A DNA stretch of 64,000 nucleotides from the NCBI RefSeq assembly GCF_000802965.1, contig NZ_JSAK01000001.1, positions 239,092 to 303,091 of the forward strand, read 5' to 3'. The position numbers and the translations under genes were made by a program. Source of the DNA: Pseudomonas fluorescens (GTDB taxonomy: Bacteria; Pseudomonadota; Gammaproteobacteria; Pseudomonadales; Pseudomonadaceae). Below the pieces are notes generated by a model, which did no database searches, was not told where the DNA came from, and was given only the letters and a program-made list of their open reading frames with translations. This document shows positions 1 through 8,557 of this stretch, one piece after another (position 1 is the first letter of the stretch; the number at the start of each line of letters is the position of its first letter).

Positions 1-12
1 CGGAGCGAGGGC

Positions 13-150
13 ATGCCGAGCATTAGCGAGGCACCGAACGACAGGGGCAAAGCCCTTGGTTACTTGGGGCTTTTCCAAGTGACCCGCCGTAAGGGCGGAA
101 CCCTAAGAGGTCGTTACCGCAGGAATGGATATGTACACCTGAAAGAAATT
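13..150 (+). repeat. Dispersed Pseudomonas intergenic element (partial?)
   Basis: Two small hairpins are visible: ACTTGG at 62-67 pairs with CCAAGT at 75-80, and CCGCC at 84-88 pairs with GGCGG at 94-98. The same wording, including an open frame containing RRKGGTL, is familiar to me from many Pseudomonas intergenic regions, where it is often annotated as a hypothetical protein. That familiarity is recall, not a search. It could be a mobile repeat or a degraded reading frame. Confidence 0.45.
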
Positions 151-170
151 GGTTGGCTGTCAGGCCGCAA

Positions 171-270
171 TCGCTGGCAAGCCAGCTCCCACAGAGGAAC
201 GTGGACATCAGGAGGAACATTGGTCGACTGTCAGGGCGCCATGCCATCGCTGGCAAGCCAGCTCCCACAA
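171..270. repeat. Two REP palindromes (GCTGGCAAGCCAGC class)
   Basis: Bases 171-194 and 245-270 each carry the self-complementary core GCTGGCAAGCCAGC followed by TCCCACA. Both are in the same orientation. The same class recurs at 21668-21756, 28730-28812 and 57652-57678. Confidence 0.85.
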
Positions 271-365
271 GGATCGCTGGTGATCAAAGGGCTGTGCAAA
301 CAAGGACCAACCGGGCGAATGGCCAGCTCAACCATTCACAAAACCTTCATCAAATAGTTAATCCA

Positions 366-394
366 GTGACATGTGCGAGTCATAGGGCTGACAC
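366..394 (+). promoter_or_regulatory. Putative Pho box (three 7-mers, 11-bp period) for the phn operon
   Basis: Three heptamers sit exactly 11 bp apart: GTGACAT (366-372), GAGTCAT (377-383) and CTGACAC (388-394). They match the PhoB half-site consensus CTGTCAT/C at 5, 5 and 6 of 7 positions. The last ends 8 bp before TAAAGT (403-408), a possible -10, which is the usual Pho box geometry, where PhoB replaces a -35 contact. PhoB control of phn operons is established in enteric bacteria; here it is inferred. Confidence 0.65.
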
Positions 395-463
395 AGCCCG
401 TGCCTAAAGTCTGTTGAACTCAAATGCAGCCACGGACGGCTGTTCAACCAGACAGAGAAGCCC

Positions 464-1297
464 ATGAACGCAGCTATCCATGTCGATCATCTGAACAAGA
501 CCTTTGCGCGTAAAACCGCACTGGTCGACCTCGAGCTGACCATCGCGGCCGGTGAGATGGTCGCGCTGATTGGCGCGTCCGGCTCCGGCAAGTCCACCCT
601 GCTGCGCCACCTCGCGGGCTTGGCCTGTTGCGATAAAAACAACGGCGGCAGCGTCAAGGTGCTGGGTCGGGAAGTGCAGGCGAGCGGGCGGCTCAATGGC
701 AAGGTGCGGCGCCTGCGGGCGGACATCGGCTACATCTTTCAGCAATTCAACCTGGTCAACCGCCTGAGCGTGCTCGACAACGTGCTGCTCGGTTGCCTGG
801 GCCGCATGCCGCGCTGGCGTGGCAATTTGAGCCTGTTCAATGCCGAAGAAAAACAGTTCGCCATGGAATCCCTGGACCGTGTCGGCCTGGCTGATCTGGC
901 GGCGCAACGAGCGTCGACCCTTTCCGGTGGTCAGCAGCAACGCGTGGCCATTGCCCGTGCACTGACCCAGCGAGCCGAAGTGATTTTGGCGGATGAGCCG
1001 ATCGCCTCCCTCGACCCGGAATCGGCACGCAAAGTCATGGAAATCCTCGCCGACATCAACCGCCGCGACGGCAAGACCGTGGTGGTGACCCTGCATCAAG
1101 TCGACTACGCCACCCGCTATTGTCCGCGTGCCGTGGCGCTCAAGGGCGGGCGCATCCATTTCGATGGTCGTGCCGCCGAGCTGAGCGGGCAGTTCCTCAA
1201 CGATTTGTATGGTGCCGACATCGACACCAGCCTGATGTGTTCCGACCACATCCGCGCCAACGAAGCCACGCCCCGGCTGGTAATGGCCCGCGCCTAA
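464..1297 (+). CDS. phnC: Phosphonate ABC transporter ATP-binding protein PhnC
   Basis: ATPase subunit of the PhnCDE phosphonate importer, on the cytoplasmic face of the inner membrane. The 277-residue protein has Walker [10 protein letters not shown] at 37-45, the ABC signature LSGGQQQR near 154, and a Walker B ending in ADEPIASLD. It heads the operon and is followed after 43 bp by the binding protein and then the permease. The ATG at 464 follows a modest GAGAAG ribosome site. A Pho box candidate lies about 70 bp upstream. Family and order match E. coli phnC. Confidence 0.95.
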   Translation: MNAAIHVDHLNKTFARKTALVDLELTIAAGEMVALIGASGSGKSTLLRHLAGLACCDKNNGGSVKVLGREVQASGRLNGKVRRLRADIGYIFQQFNLVNRLSVLDNVLLGCLGRMPRWRGNLSLFNAEEKQFAMESLDRVGLADLAAQRASTLSGGQQQRVAIARALTQRAEVILADEPIASLDPESARKVMEILADINRRDGKTVVVTLHQVDYATRYCPRAVALKGGRIHFDGRAAELSGQFLNDLYGADIDTSLMCSDHIRANEATPRLVMARA

Positions 1298-1340
1298 ACA
1301 TCCCTCAATTCCCAACCGTTCACCCTCAGGAAGCCTTTCC

Positions 1341-2354
1341 ATGTTGAACCGTATCGGTCGCGTTTTTGCTGGTGCAGCACTGCTCGCCAGTTGCGTCATG
1401 GGCACCGCCCAGGCTGAAGAAAAAGCCATCAACTTCGGCATCATGTCCACCGAGTCCTCGCAGAACCTCAAGAGCATCTGGCAGCCGTTCCTGGATGACA
1501 TGCAGAAGCAGACCGGCCTGAAAATCAACGCCACGTTTGCCTCCGACTACGCTGGCCTGATCCAGGGCATGCGCTTCAACAAGGTCGATGTCGCGTGGCT
1601 GGGCAACAAGGCTGCCATCGAAGCTGTGGACCGTTCCAACGGTGAAATTTTCGCCCAGACCGCAGCCGCCAGTGGCGCCGCCGGCTACTGGAGTGTGTTG
1701 ATCGCGCGCAAGGACAGCCCGATCAACTCCGTTGAAGACATGTTGAAAAACGCCAAGAACCTGACCTTCGGCAACGGCGACCCTAACTCCACTTCGGGCT
1801 ATCTGGTGCCGGGCTACTACGTGTTCGCCAAGAACAACGTCGACGCCGCCACCGCGTTCAAGCGCACCCTCAACTCCAGCCATGAAGTCAACGCGCTGAG
1901 CGTGGCCAAGGGTCAACTGGATGTGGCGACCTTCAACACCGAAAGCTGGGATCGCCTGGAAGTCACCCAGCCCGATAAAGCCGCGCTGCTGAAAGTGATC
2001 TGGAAGTCGCCGTTGATCCCCGCCGACCCGCTGGTGTGGAGCAAGGCGCTGAGCGACAGCGAGAAGCAGAAGATCCGCGATTTCATCTTCAGCTACGGCG
2101 ACACCGACGCCGAGAAGGCCGTGCTTGCGGGTATGCAGTTGGGCAAGTTCCTCAAGTCGAGCGACGACCAGTTGCTGCCGATTCGTCAGCTGGAACTGTT
2201 CAAGCAGCGCACAACGATCATTGCCGACACCAAGCTTGAAGCGGGAGACAAGGCCAAGAAGCTCGCCGATATCGATGCTGAGCTGGCGAAGCTGCAAGAG
2301 CGCATCACCTTGCTCGACAAAACCGTCGACAAAAAATCCGCAGCCAACGGCTAA
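1341..2354 (+). CDS. phnD: Phosphonate-binding periplasmic protein PhnD
   Basis: Periplasmic substrate-binding subunit of the phosphonate importer. The 337-residue protein begins with a signal peptide (basic MLNRIGR, a hydrophobic stretch, then AQA near residue 25). The mature part has the features of the phosphate/phosphite/phosphonate-binding family, including MSTESSQNLK early and a GDPNSTSGYLVP phosphonate-pocket segment near 150. AGGAAG precedes the ATG. The C-terminus after about residue 300 is Lys/Ala-rich and probably helical. A REP pair separates it from phnE. Confidence 0.95.
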   Translation: MLNRIGRVFAGAALLASCVMGTAQAEEKAINFGIMSTESSQNLKSIWQPFLDDMQKQTGLKINATFASDYAGLIQGMRFNKVDVAWLGNKAAIEAVDRSNGEIFAQTAAASGAAGYWSVLIARKDSPINSVEDMLKNAKNLTFGNGDPNSTSGYLVPGYYVFAKNNVDAATAFKRTLNSSHEVNALSVAKGQLDVATFNTESWDRLEVTQPDKAALLKVIWKSPLIPADPLVWSKALSDSEKQKIRDFIFSYGDTDAEKAVLAGMQLGKFLKSSDDQLLPIRQLELFKQRTTIIADTKLEAGDKAKKLADIDAELAKLQERITLLDKTVDKKSAANG

Positions 2355-2357
2355 CCC

Positions 2358-2460
2358 CTGTAGGAGCGAGCCTGCTCGCGATGAACGTAGGGACACCGCA
2401 TTTCTCCCGGTTTCCCGCGTCATCGTTTACGACCATCGCGAGCAGGCTCGCTCCTACAGG
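2358..2460. repeat. BIME: inverted REP pair between phnD and phnE
   Basis: TAGGAGCGAGCCTGCTCGCG near 2360-2380 and its inverted copy ending at 2460 enclose about 50 bp. The pair sits inside the phn operon, where such structures can stabilise upstream mRNA or reduce downstream expression. These copies have G:C at the stem position that is A:T beside the RAYT gene. Confidence 0.9.
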
Positions 2461-2489
2461 TTCTGCGTAACGCAATTTAGAGAACCCTC

Positions 2490-3272
2490 ATGACCACTCT
2501 CCACGCTGAAGCCGTCGGCAAACGAACCTGGCCGCAGTACGCCGGTTGGGGCCTTTTTCTGGTCCTGCTGGCCTGGGCCTGGCACGGCGCTGAAATGAAT
2601 CCGATGGCGCTGTACCGCGACTCGGGAAACATGGCGACCTTCGCCGCAGATTTCTTCCCGCCGGACTTCCATGAATGGCGCGCTTACCTCAAGGAAATGA
2701 TCGTCACCGTACAAATCGCCCTGTGGGGCACGGTGTTGGCGATTGTCTGCTCGGTGCCGCTGGGCATCCTCTGCTCGGAAAACATCACTCCTTGGTGGAT
2801 TCATCAACCGCTGCGTCGGGTGATGGACGCGTTCCGTTCGATCAACGAAATGGTCTTCGCCATGTTGTTCGTGGTGGCGGTCGGCCTCGGTCCGTTTGCC
2901 GGCGTTCTCGCGCTGTGGATCAGCACCACCGGCGTACTCGCCAAGCTGTTCGCCGAAGCGGTCGAAGCCATCGATCCAGGCCCGGTCGAAGGCGTTCGCG
3001 CCACCGGTGCCAGTGCGCTGCAAGAGGTGATCTACGGCGTGATTCCGCAAGTGATGCCGCTGTGGGTTTCGTACGCGCTGTACCGTTTCGAGGCCAACGT
3101 GCGCTCGGCGACGGTGGTGGGCATGGTCGGTGCCGGCGGGATCGGCGTGATCCTCTGGGAGAACATCCGCGCCTTCCAGTTTGTCCAGACCTGCGCCGTG
3201 CTGCTGGTGATCATCGTCGTTGTCAGCCTGATCGACATCCTCTCGCAACGCCTGCGCAAGCAGTTCATCTGA
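2490..3272 (+). CDS. phnE: Phosphonate ABC transporter permease PhnE
   Basis: Inner-membrane permease of the phosphonate importer. The 260-residue protein has an N-terminal membrane segment near 18-32, then the binding-protein-dependent permease domain from about 70 with several hydrophobic helices. It carries the cytoplasmic EAA-type loop around [20 protein letters not shown] (about 155-175), which contacts the ATPase. The length fits a single-domain PhnE. It follows the REP pair and precedes a weak terminator-like hairpin before phnF. Confidence 0.94.
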   Translation: MTTLHAEAVGKRTWPQYAGWGLFLVLLAWAWHGAEMNPMALYRDSGNMATFAADFFPPDFHEWRAYLKEMIVTVQIALWGTVLAIVCSVPLGILCSENITPWWIHQPLRRVMDAFRSINEMVFAMLFVVAVGLGPFAGVLALWISTTGVLAKLFAEAVEAIDPGPVEGVRATGASALQEVIYGVIPQVMPLWVSYALYRFEANVRSATVVGMVGAGGIGVILWENIRAFQFVQTCAVLLVIIVVVSLIDILSQRLRKQFI

Positions 3273-3283
3273 TCTTCGGAGGG

Positions 3284-3304
3284 GTGCCTGCGGGCGCTTT
3301 TTTT
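3284..3304 (+). terminator. Weak intrinsic-terminator-like hairpin between phnE and phnF
   Basis: GTGCC (3284-3288), loop TGCG and GGCGC (3293-3297) form a 5-bp stem with one G-U pair, followed by seven T residues (3298-3304). The stem is short, so it would at most attenuate read-through from transport into lyase genes. Confidence 0.45.
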
Positions 3305-3309
3305 AAAGC

Positions 3310-4014
3310 ATGCAGTTGTCTAGACAAGATGAACCGGTGTACCGCGAACTCGCCGACATCCTGCGTCGTGAATTGAGTGACTTTCGCGCCGGGGACTTCC
3401 TGCCCGCCGAGGTGCAGTTGGCCGAACGCTTCGGCGTCAACCGCCATACCTTGCGCCGCGCCATTGATGAGCTGGTGTTCGAAGGCAGCCTGCTTCGGCG
3501 TCAGGGCAAAGGCACCCAAGTGCTGGAACGGCCGCTGATTTACCCGATGGCCGCCGACAGTGCCTACAGCCAGTCGCTGTCGGCCCAGGGTTTGGGCGTC
3601 GAGGCGGTGTTGCTCAAGCGTCGCTACTGCTTCGCCAGCCGTGAAGAAGCCCAGCACCTGGGCCTGAGCGAGATGGCGCCGATGATCGAATTGCAAACCC
3701 TGCGCAAGCTCGACGGCCAACCGGTCAGCCTGATTCGCCATCGCTACTGCGCCAGCCATGCGCCGCTGCTGGCTGACTACACCGGTGGTTCGCTGCGCCA
3801 GTACCTGAGCGAGCGGGACCTGCCCCTGATTCGCACCCAAAGTCTGATCGGCGCACGCCTGCCCAACCGCGAAGAAGCCGCGCTTTTGATGATGCCCCGG
3901 CATTTGCCGGCGCTGAGTGTGTTCACCCTTTCCCGTGATCGCGACGGCCGAGCGGTGGAGCTTGCCCAGTCCACCAGCCGTTCGGATCGCTTCCAGTACC
4001 AGGTCGTCACCTGA
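3310..4014 (+). CDS. phnF: GntR/HutC-family regulator PhnF
   Basis: Transcription factor encoded inside phosphonate operons. The 234-residue protein has an N-terminal winged helix (residues about 10-75) with the GntR motif LAERFGVNRHTLRRAIDELV, and a C-terminal UTRA/HutC effector domain from about 90. The start codon follows the T-tract of a hairpin and has no clear Shine-Dalgarno sequence, so expression may be low. Its stop overlaps GATGG just ahead of phnG. The ligand is not known from sequence. Confidence 0.92.
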   Translation: MQLSRQDEPVYRELADILRRELSDFRAGDFLPAEVQLAERFGVNRHTLRRAIDELVFEGSLLRRQGKGTQVLERPLIYPMAADSAYSQSLSAQGLGVEAVLLKRRYCFASREEAQHLGLSEMAPMIELQTLRKLDGQPVSLIRHRYCASHAPLLADYTGGSLRQYLSERDLPLIRTQSLIGARLPNREEAALLMMPRHLPALSVFTLSRDRDGRAVELAQSTSRSDRFQYQVVT

Positions 4015-4025
4015 TGGAGAACGCC

Positions 4026-4475
4026 ATGCAGAACCTTGTTCCTCACACCGAACGCCAGCACTGGATCGGCGTGCTGGCCCGCGCCCGCCGCGATGAATTA
4101 CAGCCCCATGAAGCGGCGCTGCGCGACATCGAGTACCAACTGATTCGCGCCCCGGAAATCGGCATGACCCTGGTGCGTGGCCGCATGGGCGGCAACGGTG
4201 CGCCGTTCAACGTTGGCGAAATGAGCGTGACCCGTTGCGTGGTGCGCCTGGCTGATGGCCGTACCGGCCACAGCTATCTGGCCGGGCGCGACAAGGTCCA
4301 CGCAGAACTCGCCGCCTTGGCCGACGCGCATTTGCAGGGTGTGCAACAGCGTCACTGGTTGGCGGAAATGATCACGCCACTGGCGGCCATTCAGGCCGAA
4401 CGTCGGGCGCAAAAAGAGGCGGAAACCGCCGCCACCAAAGTGGAATTCTTCACCCTCGTGCGAGGAGAAAACTGA
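4026..4475 (+). CDS. phnG: C-P lyase subunit PhnG
   Basis: Subunit of the PhnGHIJ core complex, which with PhnI helps attach the phosphonate to the 1' position of the ATP ribose. The 149-residue protein contains the conserved GRMGGNGAPFNVGEMSVTR segment near 50-70. I chose the ATG at 4026 because GGAG lies 6 bp upstream; an in-frame ATG at 4014 overlapping the phnF stop is possible. The gene overlaps phnH in a TGATG junction, which suggests translational coupling. Confidence 0.94.
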   Translation: MQNLVPHTERQHWIGVLARARRDELQPHEAALRDIEYQLIRAPEIGMTLVRGRMGGNGAPFNVGEMSVTRCVVRLADGRTGHSYLAGRDKVHAELAALADAHLQGVQQRHWLAEMITPLAAIQAERRAQKEAETAATKVEFFTLVRGEN

Positions 4476-5065
4476 TGAGCGCACAGCTGTTGCAACCGGC
4501 GTTCGCCGACCCGGTGCTGGATGCCCAACGCGGTTTCCGCGCGGCACTGAAAGCCTTGGCCGGCCCCGGTCTGATCCAGACCCTGCAAGCCTCGCCGAGC
4601 CTCGAAGGGCTGGAGCCTGCGACCTACGCCTTGTGTCTCGCGCTGCTGGATGTCGACACGCCACTGTGGCTGGCACCGTCCTTCGACACGCCGCAGATCC
4701 GCGCCAACCTGACGTTCCACTGTGGCTGCCCGCTCACCGCAAACAGAGAGGCCGCGCGATTCGCCTTGCTTGCCGCCGACGATTTGCTCGACCTGAGCGG
4801 CTTCGATCACGGCAACGATCGCTACCCCGATCAGTCATGCACGCTGCTGGTTCAGCTGCCAACTCTCGACGGCGGAGCAGGGCTGATGTGGCGCGGGCCG
4901 GGAATCGAAACCGAACACGGCGTGGCGCTGCCAGTGGCCGAGGGCTTCTGGACTGAACGCGAACGGCGCAACGAATTCCCCCGGGGCCTCGACCTGTTTT
5001 TCACCGCCGACCATGAGCTGATCGGTCTGCCGCGCAGCACCCGCATCGCAAAGGAGCGCGTCTGA
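4475..5065 (+). CDS. phnH: C-P lyase subunit PhnH
   Basis: Subunit of the C-P lyase core complex. The 196-residue length and the motifs FRAALKALAGPG near the N-terminus, ANLTFHCGCPLT near 76-87 and EFPRGLDLFFT near 170 match PhnH. It has the fold of a PLP-dependent transferase without the cofactor site, as known for the family. AGGAG lies upstream and the gene overlaps both neighbours by one base. Confidence 0.94.
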   Translation: MSAQLLQPAFADPVLDAQRGFRAALKALAGPGLIQTLQASPSLEGLEPATYALCLALLDVDTPLWLAPSFDTPQIRANLTFHCGCPLTANREAARFALLAADDLLDLSGFDHGNDRYPDQSCTLLVQLPTLDGGAGLMWRGPGIETEHGVALPVAEGFWTERERRNEFPRGLDLFFTADHELIGLPRSTRIAKERV

Positions 5066-6141
5066 TGTACGTAGCCGTCAAGGGTGGCGAACAGGCCATC
5101 GACAATGCCCACCGCCTGCTGGCGAAAAAACGCCGGGGCGACACCTCGGTCACTGAGCTGAGCGTCGAGCAGATTCGTCAGCAACTGCCGCTGGCAGTGG
5201 CGCGGGTGATGAGCGAAGGCTCGCTGTACGACGAAGAGCTGGCTGCGCTGGCGATCAAGCAAGCGGCGGGGGATCTGGTGGAAGCGATCTTTCTGCTGCG
5301 TGCCTACCGCACCACGTTGCCGCGCTTCAGCCCGAGCCTGCCGATCGATACTTCGAACATGCAGCTCAGCCGTCGCTTGTCGGCAACCTTCAAGGACGTG
5401 CCGGGCGGGCAACTGCTGGGGCCGACCTTCGATTACACCCATCGTCTGCTGGATTTTGCCTTGCTTGCCGAAGGCGAATATCCGGGACCGCAAACAACCG
5501 CGAACGCCCGCCTCGAACCATGCCCGCGAGTCCTTGGTCTGCTGGCCCAGGAAGGCTTGATCAAGAACGAAACCGACAACAATGAAACCGTAGCCGACAT
5601 CACCCGCGATCCGCTGGAACTGCCCGCCAGCCGCGCCGAACGCCTGCAAGCGTTGGCCCGTGGTGATGAAGGTTTCCTGTTGGCGCTGGGCTATTCGACC
5701 CAGCGCGGTTACGGGCGCAATCACCCGTTCGCCGGGGAAATTCGTATCGGTGAAGTCGAGGTGTGGATCGAGCCTGAAGAGCTGGGGTTCCCGATCAATC
5801 TGGGCTGCATCGAAGTCACCGAGTGCGAGATGGTCAACCAGTTCGTCGGTTCCGCAACGGAGCTGGCGCAGTTCACCCGTGGCTACGGTCTGGCCTTCGG
5901 GCACGCCGAGCGCAAGGCCATGGGCATGGCGCTGGTCGACCGTGCGTTGCGCGCCAAGGAGTTCAACGAAGAGATCGAATCCCCGGCGCAGCAGGAAGAG
6001 TTCGTGCTGATGCACTGCGACAACGTCGAGGCCGCCGGTTTTGTTTCGCACCTGAAATTACCTCACTACGTGGACTTCCAGGCCGAACTGGAACTGATCC
6101 GCAAACTGCGCAAACCCGCCGAGGGGCAAAGCCATGAATGA
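5065..6141 (+). CDS. phnI: C-P lyase subunit PhnI
   Basis: Nucleosidase-type catalytic subunit of the C-P lyase complex. With PhnG, H and L it forms ribose 1-phosphonate triphosphate from ATP and phosphonate. The 358-residue protein starts MYVAVKGGEQAIDNA and has conserved LSVEQIRQQLPLAV and a C-terminal half with QRGYGRNHPFAGEIR. It overlaps phnH by one base and phnJ by 8 bp, consistent with tight coupling and fixed complex stoichiometry. Confidence 0.95.
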   Translation: MYVAVKGGEQAIDNAHRLLAKKRRGDTSVTELSVEQIRQQLPLAVARVMSEGSLYDEELAALAIKQAAGDLVEAIFLLRAYRTTLPRFSPSLPIDTSNMQLSRRLSATFKDVPGGQLLGPTFDYTHRLLDFALLAEGEYPGPQTTANARLEPCPRVLGLLAQEGLIKNETDNNETVADITRDPLELPASRAERLQALARGDEGFLLALGYSTQRGYGRNHPFAGEIRIGEVEVWIEPEELGFPINLGCIEVTECEMVNQFVGSATELAQFTRGYGLAFGHAERKAMGMALVDRALRAKEFNEEIESPAQQEEFVLMHCDNVEAAGFVSHLKLPHYVDFQAELELIRKLRKPAEGQSHE

Positions 6142-7006
6142 TATGACCCAGGCGCCGGTACGAGACGCGGCGTACAACTTCGCCTACCTCGATGAACAGA
6201 CCAAGCGCATGATCCGTCGCGCCTTGCTCAAGGCCGTGGCGATCCCCGGCTATCAGGTGCCGTTCGGTGGTCGCGAAATGCCGTTGCCTTACGGCTGGGG
6301 CACCGGAGGCATGCAATTGACCGCCGCGATTCTCGGTGACGACGACGTGCTCAAGGTCATCGACCAGGGCGCGGATGACACCACCAACGCCGTGTCGATC
6401 CGTCGCTTCTTCGCTCGCACGGCGGGTGTCGCGACCACTGAAAGCACCCCGGACGCGACAGTGATCCAGACCCGTCACCGCATCCCGGAAACGCCGCTGC
6501 ACGCCGACCAGATCATGGTTTACCAAGTGCCGATTCCCGAGCCGCTGCGCTTCATCGAACCGTCGGAAACCGAGACCCGGACCATGCACGCCCTCAACGA
6601 TTACGGGGTCATGCACGTCAAACTCTACGAAGACATCGCCACCTTCGGCCACATCGCCACGGCCTATGCCTACCCGGTGATGGTCGATGAGCGCTACGTG
6701 ATGGACCCGTCGCCGATCCCTAAATTCGACAACCCGAAACTCGACATGAGCCCGGCGCTGATGCTGTTCGGCGCCGGTCGCGAGAAGCGTCTGTACGCGG
6801 TGCCGCCGTACACCAAAGTCACCAGCCTCGACTTCGAGGATCACCCGTTCGAAGCGCAGAAGTGGGAAGAGTGCTGCGCCATTTGCGGTAGCCACGACTC
6901 GTTCCTTGACGAGCTGATTCTCGACGACGCCGGCACCCAGAGCTTCGTCTGTTCCGACACCTATTACTGCGCCCAGCGCGTCAGCCAGCAGGAGCAGGGC
7001 CAATGA
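6134..7006 (+). CDS. phnJ: C-P lyase radical SAM subunit PhnJ
   Basis: Radical S-adenosylmethionine enzyme that breaks the carbon-phosphorus bond of ribose 1-phosphonate 5-phosphate. The 290-residue protein ends with four cysteines at about C248, C251, C273 and C279. The spacing (3, 22, 6) equals that of the E. coli cluster ligands C241, C244, C266 and the thiyl cysteine C272, so the active centre appears intact. It overlaps phnI by 8 bp and phnK by 4 bp. Confidence 0.96.
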   Translation: MNDMTQAPVRDAAYNFAYLDEQTKRMIRRALLKAVAIPGYQVPFGGREMPLPYGWGTGGMQLTAAILGDDDVLKVIDQGADDTTNAVSIRRFFARTAGVATTESTPDATVIQTRHRIPETPLHADQIMVYQVPIPEPLRFIEPSETETRTMHALNDYGVMHVKLYEDIATFGHIATAYAYPVMVDERYVMDPSPIPKFDNPKLDMSPALMLFGAGREKRLYAVPPYTKVTSLDFEDHPFEAQKWEECCAICGSHDSFLDELILDDAGTQSFVCSDTYYCAQRVSQQEQGQ

Positions 7007-7809
7007 ACCAGGCGCTGAAAAACCAACTGCCCGTGTCCACCGAGCCTTTGCTGCAAGTGCATGATTTGTCGCTGTTGTATGGACCGGAGAAAGGCTGTCA
7101 GGACGTCAGTTTCGATTTGTACCCCGGTGAAGTGCTGGGGATTGTCGGCGAGTCGGGTTCGGGCAAATCCACCTTGCTCTCGCTGCTCAGCGGACGCCTT
7201 CCGCCGCAAAACGGCCGCATCGGTTACCGCGACAAACAGGACCAATGGCTGGACCTGTACAGCGCCAGCGAAGCCGAGCGCCGCACCTTGCTGCGCACCG
7301 AATGGGGTTTCGTCGAGCAGAACCCGCGTGATGGTTTGCGCATGGGCGTGTCCGCCGGGGCCAACATCGGCGAGCGCTTGATGGCCCAAGGCGTGCGCAA
7401 TTATCAGCAACTGCGCGGTGCCGGACTCGACTGGCTGAGCCAGGTGGAAATCGATCCGCAGCGCATCGACGACTTGCCCCGGACTTTCTCCGGCGGCATG
7501 CAACAACGCCTGCAAATCGCCCGAAACCTGGTGTCGAGCCCGCGTCTGGTGTTCATGGACGAGCCGACTGGCGGCCTCGATGTGTCGGTGCAGGCGCGCT
7601 TGCTCGATCTGTTGCGCGGGTTGGTGCGGGAATTGGACCTGGCGGTGGTGATCGTCACCCACGACCTGGCGGTGGCGCGTCTGCTGGCCGATCGCTTGAT
7701 GGTGATGCGCCGTTCGCGGGTGGTGGAAACCGGCCTGACCGACCAGATCCTCGACGATCCACAACACCCTTATTCGCAACTGCTGGTGTCTTCGGTGTTG
7801 CAGCCGTGA
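7003..7809 (+). CDS. phnK: C-P lyase ABC-type subunit PhnK
   Basis: ABC-family ATPase that binds the C-P lyase core rather than a membrane permease. The 268-residue protein has Walker A GESGSGKST near 50, signature FSGGMQQR near 164, and Walker B ending in MDEPTGGLD. No permease gene accompanies it. It overlaps phnJ by 4 bp and is followed after 28 bp by phnL, the second ATPase of the system. Confidence 0.94.
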   Translation: MNQALKNQLPVSTEPLLQVHDLSLLYGPEKGCQDVSFDLYPGEVLGIVGESGSGKSTLLSLLSGRLPPQNGRIGYRDKQDQWLDLYSASEAERRTLLRTEWGFVEQNPRDGLRMGVSAGANIGERLMAQGVRNYQQLRGAGLDWLSQVEIDPQRIDDLPRTFSGGMQQRLQIARNLVSSPRLVFMDEPTGGLDVSVQARLLDLLRGLVRELDLAVVIVTHDLAVARLLADRLMVMRRSRVVETGLTDQILDDPQHPYSQLLVSSVLQP

Positions 7810-7837
7810 AGCCCCGTCCAACTGTGGAAACCGAGCG

Positions 7838-8557
7838 ATGAATACCTTGATCGAGGTCCGTGACCTCTCGAAAACCTTCACCTTGCATCAGCAGAACGGC
7901 GTGGTCCTCAACGTGCTGCGTGGCGTGGATTTCAGCGTGGCGGGTGGTGAATGCCTGGTGCTGCACGGCCAGTCCGGCGCCGGCAAAAGCACCTTGCTGC
8001 GCACCTTGTATGGCAACTATCTGCCGGCGGGCGGCAGCATCCGCGTGCAGCACGACGGCCAGTGGCTGGAATTGGTGGGCGCCGAGCCTCGGGACATTCT
8101 GCAAGTGCGCCAACGCACCCTCGGATACGTCAGCCAGTTTCTGCGGGTGATTCCGCGAGTGGCGTGCCTGGACGTGGTGATGGAGCCAGCGCTGGCCCGG
8201 GGGTGGTCGAAACAGCTGGCGCAATCGCGCGCCGAATTGCTGCTCACGCGCCTGAACATTCCGCAACGCCTGTGGCAACTGGCGCCCGGCACCTTCTCCG
8301 GGGGCGAGCAGCAGCGGGTCAACATCGCCCGCGGCTTCATGGTGGCGTGGCCGGTAATGTTGATCGACGAACCGACCGCTTCGCTGGACGACAACAATCG
8401 TCAGGTGGTGCTGGAACTGATGAACGAAGCCAAGGAAGCGGGTGCCGCGCTGATCGGCATCTTCCACGACCGTGTCGCTCGCGAGGCGGTTGCCGACCGC
8501 CATCTGGACATGACGCCTGCCGTTGCAAGCCAAGAGGAATACGCCGATGCCCGTTGA
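7838..8557 (+). CDS. phnL: C-P lyase ABC-type subunit PhnL
   Basis: Second ABC-family ATPase of the C-P lyase pathway, required with PhnGHI for the nucleosyl-transfer step. The 239-residue protein has Walker A GQSGAGKST near 46, signature FSGGEQQR near 152, and Walker B IDEPTASLD. The end of the gene overlaps the phnM start at 8547 by 11 bp. Confidence 0.94.
   Translation: MNTLIEVRDLSKTFTLHQQNGVVLNVLRGVDFSVAGGECLVLHGQSGAGKSTLLRTLYGNYLPAGGSIRVQHDGQWLELVGAEPRDILQVRQRTLGYVSQFLRVIPRVACLDVVMEPALARGWSKQLAQSRAELLLTRLNIPQRLWQLAPGTFSGGEQQRVNIARGFMVAWPVMLIDEPTASLDDNNRQVVLELMNEAKEAGAALIGIFHDRVAREAVADRHLDMTPAVASQEEYADAR

Larger units (their letters stand above)
1..463. other. Non-coding region upstream of phnC
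   Basis: No convincing gene lies here. Bases 13-150 resemble a dispersed Pseudomonas intergenic element that I recall from other genomes. Two REP-type hairpins follow at 171-194 and 245-270. A Pho-box-like array and a possible -10 lie at 366-408, just before phnC. Short open frames in this stretch read through the repeats and show no protein family signature. Confidence 0.7.

Noticed and set aside
13..357. Open frame of 114 codons at the start of the window as a gene
   Set aside because: Its second half is translated REP sequence, and the first half is a recurring intergenic element; no ribosome site.
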